Shown here in pieces: positions 56,020 to 64,000 of a DNA stretch of 64,000 nucleotides. Both the position numbers and the translations under genes were made by a program. Source of the stretch: Prinsepia uniflora. Taxonomy: Eukaryota > Streptophyta > Magnoliopsida > Rosales > Rosaceae. The stretch lies in the NCBI GenBank assembly GCA_032719365.1, contig CM064873.1:10884501-10948500 (forward strand), given 5' to 3'. The first letter of the stretch is position 1. The number at the start of each line of letters is the position of its first letter. The notes under the pieces were generated by a model, which saw only the letters and a program-made list of their open reading frames with translations, was not told the origin of the DNA and searched no databases.

Positions 56020-56518
56020 TGTAAACCGTTTAAAGTCTACTTAACCAAACAACAACAAAGATCACAAGTGTATTGATTGAATATTAAGTGGATAAATGTA
56101 TAAGCATGAGTTGAGAATGAAACCTGGTTTAGCCATTCCTGCAGCTAGTAGAACGCGACACCAAGAAAACACGAACTGATCACCTGCACTGTTCTTCTCC
56201 TCTCTATCAGAACTGAAGTGCTTAGCCTTTGATAGGTTTCAAGGCTTAATCCTTATTAAACACACACACACTGAGAGAGCAGAGATCAATGCCGTTTTTA
56301 TACTGCCTTAGGAGTCCTAATCGATGCACCTATCATACAATCATTAGGAGTCCTAAGCAACCAAGGTTTGGTACCAACTAGGTTAATTCCTTAACCTTCC
56401 CGTACAGAATCCTTAACTAGGAGAGTTTCATTGATTTTAGACTCTATTGGGATCCTAGTCATTAAATGCTTGTGACACTTGCATCATAAGTCATCAATTT
56501 ATACTCAAATTTCTTACA
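56020..56518 (-). repeat. Copia 5' LTR (499 bp)
   Basis: Pairs with 18794-19291. It has a TATA-like TATAAAAA on the minus strand at 56295-56302, the expected promoter. Short differences from the 3' LTR show some age. Confidence 0.93.
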
Positions 56519-58498
56519 CTTTGCCCTTCCTACTGAACTCTGACCACATTCCTTGCAATCCCACTTGCATCAGATAAATTTATCAACAGTATTATTATAT
56601 ATTATTCATCATCGGTTTCTTATCAATTCATCATCGGTTTCTTATCAAATCATCATCGCCGGCCATCATCATATCTTCAAGATTAATTAGTTAGTTTACC
56701 GTGAAATATCACTTATCAAATCTTAAAGAAACCTTTCATATTCTACACAATATTATGCTTAATTGACATTTATTTGATTGATTACTATTATTACCATTTA
56801 TAAACTTTTTGAGAAGAAACTATGTATGACTTCATACGAATTACAAAAAACTTAATTAGGCGCAAGTGTTAATATTTAGAGATGCATATTAATTAAACAT
56901 AAGTTATTATTGTCGATAACATATCAACTGATCAAACGAAGGAATACCAATATTGACACAAGTCATTGTTGTCGATACACCATTACTACGGACTAGGCAA
57001 ACCCCAGTCGGACGAACATGGTCCGCATCTTACCTAGGACCACAACGGATCAAGTGCCATGCGAACGGTATCGTGGATCAGGACCCCTAGTTAGCACCGT
57101 TTCCAAAATGCAGCAGTTGCCCTTGACACGCACCTACGACCACCACCACTTGTTCAGTATTCCGAATTATCGGGTCATGTGTCCATCTCATGAGGAGTAC
57201 CATTAGTTTTGTAACCATCATATTCATTGCTTTATAAATATAAGTCAAACCTCTCATAAAGGTAACCAAAGTTTGCTAAGCCGAAAACTCACCGATATCA
57301 AACACTCTTCTTCTTCTTGTCTACCGGCTCTTTCAACAGAAGAAAATAAGTCACATTTACAAGTATCAAGTAAGACTATCTCGTTAGATCCATTTTAAGA
57401 CCAAACAAGTTTGTTTAATTTTTCACTTTCAACAATTATGAAATATCAACAATTTTGCTTAAAAATTATATTTAAAATAAAATCCTAGTACGTACTGTTT
57501 CGTTCTCTAATTATGATATATTCATAATTAATTTATTGTTGTACAATATATATGCCAAAGTTATCTAAGGTCTATTCCAGTGGAAGGAAAAAGCTAGCTC
57601 TATTATTCTCAGTTCATGATAATTCTTGAGTTTAAATGCCCCCTTCCATTGCTGCATGCATAATATGTAACAGAGCAGACAGACCCCATCTTGTTGGCAT
57701 CGATCTGTCTCACTCTTCATCTTCTTATTCACTAAGCTTCTTGCATGCATAGTCAAAGTCACTGTCTCATCTATTCAAAAGGCCTAATCCATAGGTCACG
57801 TGGTTTTATATTTTTTATACACCATAATTTAAATAATTTCAACTCGAAAAATCCAGATCTACGGGCTAGCAAAAAAACCCAATAGAAAGTAGGCAATTAG
57901 CGGGTATTAACAAAACCTGAATTGTTCATCACTTTATTGTGTGTACAATGGGTAGCAAAATGAATGAGCTAGAGCTAGAGTTAGATAATTCATAATTGAG
58001 CTGCAAATTAATTAACACCAGTATTATTATATTTGACATTAATTTTTGAAGTATATAATAAAAGCTAGATCGAGTTGCAGCCCGCAGATTCTTCATCATC
58101 TTATAATATTTCACATGGTGTCCTCTCACTATGCCGGTCTTGCCATCAGATCGAATCTGTAATAGTAATAATATATGTATAGCAGTAAATACTTGAAATA
58201 GTAATAGTAATAATAATAATAGTTACTGTAGGGGAAGGGGGTAAACAATTAAATGTGGTGTAAGGGCTTCCATGCACGTACGTGTAGATGAGTAGTGAAA
58301 GTTCTGCGTATTTGTACAGCGTCTACCTAACCACATAAATATGAAGATCGATCAATTAAGGGCCTAACCTCTCTCTCTATATATGTTGTACAGTGCTCGT
58401 AGTTAATCTATATGGCCAATGGCCATGCACTAGTACTGTTCGTCTTGTCTAAAATATCAATTGCTACAGAAACTGTTAACTATTCATTATTAAAAATA
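56519..58498. other. AT-rich intergenic DNA right of the nest
   Basis: No supportable gene. A short tandem repeat (CATCATCGGTTTCTTATCAA, about 2.5 copies) lies at about 56607-56660. Open frames at 57018-57206 and 57565-57762 have no recognisable domain. Confidence 0.45.
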
Positions 58499-59183
58499 GG
58501 GTTACACCTTATTACTTTATAGTTTACGCTTTATAATAGATTCATACCTAAATTTTCAAATGTTATAATTTTCATCATTAACTCTTCAAATCGTTACATT
58601 TTGACCCAATTGTTAAATTTTTGTCAAATTTAAAATGGGACTCGCAATTTTTAAAAATAAAATATTAATTTAAATTTATAAAAAATATTTATTTTGAAAA
58701 AAACCAAAAAATTTACTTTCAGATAATAAGAATTAATAATTTACAAAAATAAAAAAAATTATTTATGTATGAAAGTAATTTGTTTCTCTCCATAAATAAA
58801 TATTTTTATTTTTGTGAAATAAGGCGTTAGTAAAAAAACAAAATTAAAGATGATGGAGAGAGACAAATTACTTTGGTACATATATAAATAATTTTTTTAG
58901 ATTTTTTTTAAAATTTTTAATTTTTTTACATTTGTAAATTTTTAATTTTTATTATCTGAAAGTAATTTTTTTGAATTTTTTAAAAATAAATAATTTTATA
59001 AATTTAAATTAATATTTTATTATTTAAAATTGTGGGTCCTATTTCAAATTTGATAAAACATTTAACAGAGCGGTCAAAGTGTAACAATTTGAATAGTTCA
59101 TGGTGGAAATTGTAACATTTGAATACTTAGGTATAAATCTGTTATAAGGTATAAAACACAGAGTAGTAAAATGTAATTTTCCT
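58499..59183. mobile_element. Foldback MITE with 9-bp target duplication
   Basis: The two halves are long imperfect inverted repeats: the left CTTCAAATCGTTACATTTTGAC and the reverse complement of the right (TTCAAATTGTTACACTTTGAC) align, and the symmetry extends from the ends to near the centre. TTAAAAATA occurs immediately on both sides (58490-58498 and 59184-59192). A 9-bp duplication suggests a Mutator-like origin. There is no coding capacity. Confidence 0.65.
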
Positions 59184-60518
59184 TTAAAAATATTAGTTGT
59201 TACAAAAAACATGTATTAAACATATTGTGTAATTTCATTCATTAATATTATAATAAGTGTATTTTTTTTTTCAATTTTTATATTTATATCTTAAAAAATT
59301 GACCGTATTTAATAACATATTGAATGTGATATTCTATAAAAAAAAATTAAAAAAAAGTATTAAAATTACATCATGTATTAAATATCACATTACTAAATAT
59401 AATAAATTTAAGGGCAATTAAATCATAGGTCCTTACTAACATATAAATTTATTAAAAAACTTCCATATAGAAAAATTAAACTCATAGGTTCTTTGACTAG
59501 TCAAATGACTATACAATTTAAAATAGACTATAATTTTTATATAAATTACAATTAATTTCATTCAATTGTAAACTAGTCCACTATCTAAAAAGTACTTACC
59601 AAAATCTATCATAATTTCAAAATTAATTTATTATTATTATTATTATAAGATTATATTGAGAATTATAAAAACATTACTCCTATTTATAATTCTGTTTTCA
59701 CTTGCTCATGTTAAAAATAATATGAGTATCTAATCTAATTTAAAGTAAGATAATTAAAAGCAATAATTCTTCAAAAATACTTTTAATTTTAAATTAAAAA
59801 AAAATTTCTTCCAATATTAAATAATTCGGTTAATTTTTATAATTTAGGGTTTAATTCTTGAATTTTGTGTCAAAATTCACGAATTAAAGTTTACATCGTA
59901 CAATTTTCTATCACTATCTCTCCCCCTTTTCCAAAAAAAAAAATCTATACCCTACCATTGAACTCCAGACAATACGGAATTTATTTTTTATTTTATAGAA
60001 AAAATTCAATTGTAACTATATATAATATATATAGTATACATATATAATATTTATTATATGCATAATATAATAAAGGGCCCAAGAGATTAAATAAATTAAA
60101 CACTAAGGGGCATATGGGGTAAAGAGGACAAAAAAAAACAATATTATTTTTATTTGTTTAAAAGAATTCTGAATAATTCACTCATTTTCATTATTGAGAT
60201 ATAAAAGGGTAGATGTAGAATTTATTGCTTACAAATTATATTTAGGAACTTTTGAATAAATTTTTTTTGAGATAAGAACTTATTTTGTTTAATATATAAG
60301 TATTAAAAAAATTAAATAAAAATAAAAATTATTAAAAATGTAATAATAATTTACTTTAAATTTAATAATTAGTCTAAACAAGGCGCCCATTACTTTATTA
60401 TAATCAGAATCCGTGAATGATATAGATTCGGAGAAAAATATATTCCAAATATAATCTAACCACTATTTTAACCCCCAGATGGATAGTCTGATTTGATTGT
60501 CCAGTGATCACTCATCTT

Positions 60519-60552
60519 CATCACCGTAGCTAGCTGGCTAGCTAGGTGATGA
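60519..60552. repeat. Perfectly paired short hairpin
   Basis: CATCACC(G)TAGCTAGC, loop TG, then GCTAGCTAGGTGATG: 15 bp of pairing with one bulge. It could be an RNA hairpin or simply a palindrome. No miRNA family is recognised in it. Confidence 0.6.
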
Positions 60553-61788
60553 TGCTAAGCAGACAAGAAATATAGGTGGTGGTCTGATTCCGATCAATTA
60601 AAGTTGATTAGATTTGTTTATTATATTATTTATAGTAATTTATAGTAAATATCAAATCATCATTCACTCATTTCATTCATGGATCACATTGATGAACAGT
60701 GGTTTTTAGGAGTTTTTAGGACCCTTGTGTCCTTTGCAGCAATTGGTCATATCATATCATGTCTCCTTCCCCATTATTTCTTCATCATATCGATCCTCAC
60801 CAAGATTAATGATTATAATTAATGTCAATCCCATTAATACAAAACTAATTATACGTTTCAAATTTATTTTACAGATTATCTTGTGAAGGAACGAATCTTG
60901 TAAAGGAACGAGCTTTTTTCAAGCGGACCGATTTTTTCGATTATGATAAATATAAAGATCTTTCATTTAAATTTTGATTAAAATAGTAATTTATTTTTAC
61001 AATCTTCTATTTAAATTTTAATATAATTTTAAAAGAAATTAAACTCACCATGTATTAAATATACAAACATAAATTTGATGTAATCCCTTATCCAAAGTTG
61101 AGTGACAAGGTTTTAAGTTTGTTTTTTAAAAAATGCATGGCAATGGTGGATGCGCATTAATGAAAACCGACAAATTTAATTTCATTTCTCCTAGTTTTTA
61201 ACATGCACCACATTACTTGCTCAATTATAAGGACATACCTCAATTATAATTAAGGAGAAAGAGAAACATAAATTGTAATATTGGAACGTAAATATATATA
61301 TATATACATATACGGATATACCCGTAGGCTATATTAATTCTACATGCATTATTTGGTCTTCCTATTTATTCTTTGTAGAGACCACTACTTTTTTTTTTTT
61401 TCATTTTATGGTGCAGTCTGCATGGAAGAATTTTTCTGATTTAATCTGGCTATTAGGCTTTAAGAGAGGCATAAATAATGATTTTGTGGACCAAATTATA
61501 CAAAAAATAATAATATATTTTAAAAGTGGAATGTAAGTAGTATGGTAGCTATTGAAGTAAGTCAATTGAAAAGGGGGAAGATAGTGGAGGGGTGGCTAAT
61601 TTTAAATTAAGGCTACAAGGTTAATTAGCTCTAATATATCTATGAAATTCTGAAATAGGCTGGGATTTGAGGTAGTGAAGAAAGCAATAATAATAAATTA
61701 ATGGGATTTTACGTCATGTATTTAGGAGGCAAGACACCGCAGGGTCCATATTTGGTCAACATATCCATATCCAGTCATTCACTATGAC

Positions 61789-61896
61789 AAAATCCTATTT
61801 ATATGCAATTGACTTTGAACCAATAAACTTCTTACCATTGAAAAATCCTATTTATATGCAATTGACTTTGAACTAAAAAACTTCTTACAATTGAAA
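61789..61896 (+). repeat. Two tandem copies of a 53-bp unit
   Basis: AATCCTATTTATATGCAATT recurs at 61791 and 61844, followed by GACTTTGAAC and AACTTCTTAC in both units, with a few mismatches. Confidence 0.85.
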
Positions 61897-62170
61897 GTTT
61901 GATAGTCAGATAAAAAAAAATTGGAAGTTTGAGAGACGTTTTGGACAGAAACACATAAATAAATTCGCATGCATTCACCTATAATTTTTTTGGGTATCCA
62001 GAACCCACCTTAAATCAAACTCTTCGAACTCAACCTTGACCAGTAAATTGAGGTCCATACAATCGAACCCTCAATTATGTGAACGCTTAAATCAGTATTC
62101 GACGAAAAATGGTGAGGTTTGAACCCAGGACCAGAGACGAAAAAACATAGTCACTGGAAGGACTCTGTCA

Positions 62171-62658
62171 TGACAGGACCTATCTCAATTCCCCGGAATT
62201 ATCGTGGGATGTGCCTGCTCCCGTCTGACACCGCGTGTCAGACCAGGGATAAACTCGTCACCCACTCGGACTTAGCCAAAATACGCTAGGATCTGTGGTG
62301 GCATGTGATGTCTCGATCTCTGCTACAGGCCGCATCCGCTATCGACTTGAAGGGTATTAAAAACTGTAAAAGTTGTGAGTGGACAAAAATCAACAGTTTT
62401 TAAAAACAGTTTATCGAAAATACATCTATATCCTTCACGTAAAAGTATGCATACATCATAAAATAGCATTTCAAATATTTCCTCAAAAAGCAAGACGTAT
62501 TGATTTTCCAAATCAAATCCCAGTGAAAAATGCTTTCAATCGATGCCATTACCTCAGTAGGGTCTCAGCCAAAAACCAAATCATACAGGGTCTCAGCCCA
62601 AACAGAAAACACGTACAGGGCCTCAGCCCAAAAACCAAATCATAGAAAACAAGTACGA
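62171..62658 (-). mobile_element. LTR end fragment of a Tekay-like element, minus strand
   Basis: Plus strand starts TGACAGGACCTATCTC, the complement of the usual LTR end. The 5S-free long-LTR features follow (CTCCCGTCTGACA block, GTGAGTGGACAAAAATCA, repeated GGGTCTCAGCCC-type units at 62556-62625). It is cut at 62658 by the next element, and the rest lies outside or beyond it. Confidence 0.7.
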
Positions 62659-64000
62659 TGTAACGACCCGTCCCGAATTATCGGGATTAATTAAGACTTA
62701 ATGACGGATTAGCCTTACTAATCGGGGATTAGACGAGTATTAACGGAAGAGCAGGGCGAAATGACAATTTTGCCCTTAGAATGGGCAAAACGTTGACTCT
62801 TCTTTTAGGAGATCAAATGGATTTTGGTTGATGACTGTGACGTAGTTCGGGGCATCACGAATTCATAGACAGGTGGTACGCCCGATTCCGACGTTCGAGG
62901 AAGAAGTTATGAATTTCGGAAGTTCGGGGACATTTTGGTAATTTGGTTGAATATGAGCAAATAGTTGACTTTTGACCCGGGAAGTCCGATGGCCGAGAGC
63001 CGAGGACTGTTACGTAGATCAGGACGATACGAATCCGTAGACAGGTGGCACGTCGAATTCGGACGTTCGACGGAAAAGTTACGGTTCACTAAAGTTCAAA
63101 AGTACTATTGCATGTTTTACGAGACAGATTGACTTTTGTCCTAAGTGGGGCCCAGATATTTGTCACTGGCCCAATGGATGAGTGACAAGTTGCACACTCA
63201 GACATACTCATGCATATCCACCCTTAATTGTGTTCGACCATTTTCCCCATTTCCACCCAAACCCGATCAAACATCCAACCCCAATCCAAACCCTTACCCC
63301 ATATGATCATGTCTGAGGAACCAAGAGAGTGAGAGGAGGCTGATGAAGCTGAGGAGGGTGGCAGGAGGAGGCTGGGCCGCCGTGCACGGTGGAGAGAAGG
63401 TAAGGTGTTCGGTTTTGATTTTTGGATTCAATATTTCGATTTGGACTTTATGAACGGTTTTGGATGTTTGGATAGTGTTAATGGGTTGTAAGGAGGGTAT
63501 AGGAGAGTGTTTGGAGGGTGGTTCACGGCTGATGAACCCAGGGAGGAAACTGAGCATGTAAACTATGAGGGAAGGAATCAAACCATTGGGTTTTAGGTGT
63601 TTTTTTAAGGTTTCTTAATTTGAATGGGTAGGAAATGAGAAAATAGGAAGATTGGAATTGACAAGGAAGAGATTGGACGAAAAATGGAGGAATTAGAGGG
63701 CCAGACCGGTCACGCCGGTGCATTCGGACGGGCCGGCCCAACCAAACCGGACCGGACCAGTCACTGGAGGTTGAAGACGCTGGAACAGTGCATGGCGCGT
63801 GAGCCACACGCGCAGCCCCTTTGGGCGGCGCATGGTAGGGAGTTTAGGGAAACTTCCAACATGTAATTTCATCTATTCGATGTAACGAACATTTTGGGAC
63901 TGGTTTCGTGTCAATCGGACATCGTTTCGATATAGTTCGGGACGTCCGAAGGTTTAGGTTCGCGTTAAAAATAGTTAAAAATTTCGGAAAATTACAGGGT
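62659..64000 (+). mobile_element. LTR of a Tekay-like element, running off the right edge
   Basis: Begins TGTAACGACCCGTCCCGAA inside the preceding fragment. It shares the duplicated block (GTGACGTAGTTCGGGGCATCAC, then CGTAGACAGGTGGCACG) and a decayed form of the palindrome at about 63176 with element C's LTR. Whether it is a solo LTR or part of a full element cannot be seen. Confidence 0.75.

Larger units (their letters stand above)
18794..56518 (-). mobile_element. Ty1/copia retrotransposon, expanded to 37.7 kb by nested insertions
   Basis: Both LTRs, primer site, polypurine tract and recognisable gag, protease, integrase, RT and RNase H segments occur in the canonical copia order on the minus strand. 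Imperfect 5-bp duplications flank the whole (CCTTG at 18789-18793, CTTTG at 56519-56523). Two insertions break it: a solo LTR at 20422-23613 and gypsy element E at 24512-52342. Without these insertions and the extra target-duplication copies the element is about 6.7 kb. In-frame stops and at least one frameshift show it is inactive. Confidence 0.9.
59184..62170. other. AT-rich intergenic DNA
   Basis: No supportable gene. It holds a strong hairpin at 60519-60552, a 53-bp tandem duplication at about 61789-61896, and a possible SINE-like remnant at about 61985-62170. Confidence 0.45.

Noticed and set aside
57565..57762. Open frame of 65 codons on the minus strand considered as a small gene
   Set aside because: No similarity, no signal peptide or conserved motif visible; short frames of this size are frequent here.

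Overview
This is a plant nuclear window, most likely from a eudicot. It has intron-containing host genes (a respiratory burst NADPH oxidase with GT-AG introns and a WOX3-type homeobox gene) and is otherwise filled with AT-rich intergenic DNA, MITE-like foldback elements and nested LTR retrotransposons. Species cannot be named from sequence alone. There are no prokaryotic features and no CRISPR array.

Layout. 1-8.5 kb is transposon debris: a Cassandra TRIM (5S-derived LTRs) split by a TIR-type element, a LINE-like RNase H fragment, and a foldback MITE split by a 3.35-kb solo Tekay/Del-type LTR with perfect 5-bp target duplication. 8.5-17 kb is the genic island: a RING-H2 ubiquitin ligase gene (minus strand, one homopolymer frameshift), a divergently placed RBOH gene of 13 coding exons (plus strand, 865 aa, closest to the RBOHH/RBOHJ type), and a two-exon WOX3/PRESSED FLOWER-type gene (minus strand, 245 aa) convergent with RBOH. 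The RBOH-WOX3 gap holds an inverted-repeat element containing a run of 36 G.

18.8-56.5 kb is one transposon nest. The outer element is a Ty1/copia retrotransposon (minus strand, LTRs 18794-19291 and 56020-56518). Inside it sit a solo Tekay-type LTR (20422-23613, TSD TTCTT) and a large Ty3/gypsy element E (24512-52342, TSD CCATA). E's left LTR carries a long non-coding LARD-like element C (from 26839). C's 3' LTR carries a Tekay-type gypsy (from 33908), whose coding region in turn holds a complete Cassandra (38560-39290) and another solo LTR (39986-42935, TSD GGATT). E's right LTR carries a nearly full-length CRM-like gypsy (44485-49904, TSD TGATC). A junction near 44221 shows that a large internal deletion fused the Tekay pol gene to E's right LTR.

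56.5-64 kb is AT-rich intergenic DNA with another foldback element (9-bp duplication), small repeats, and the start of a further LTR nest running off the right edge.

How the parts relate: the three host genes act in unrelated processes (protein ubiquitination, apoplastic ROS production, lateral-organ margin patterning). RING and RBOH share a 684-bp divergent intergenic region. WOX3 has only about 1.8 kb of upstream DNA before the 37.7-kb transposon nest, so its regulatory space is probably bounded by heterochromatin. None of the retrotransposon coding regions is intact.
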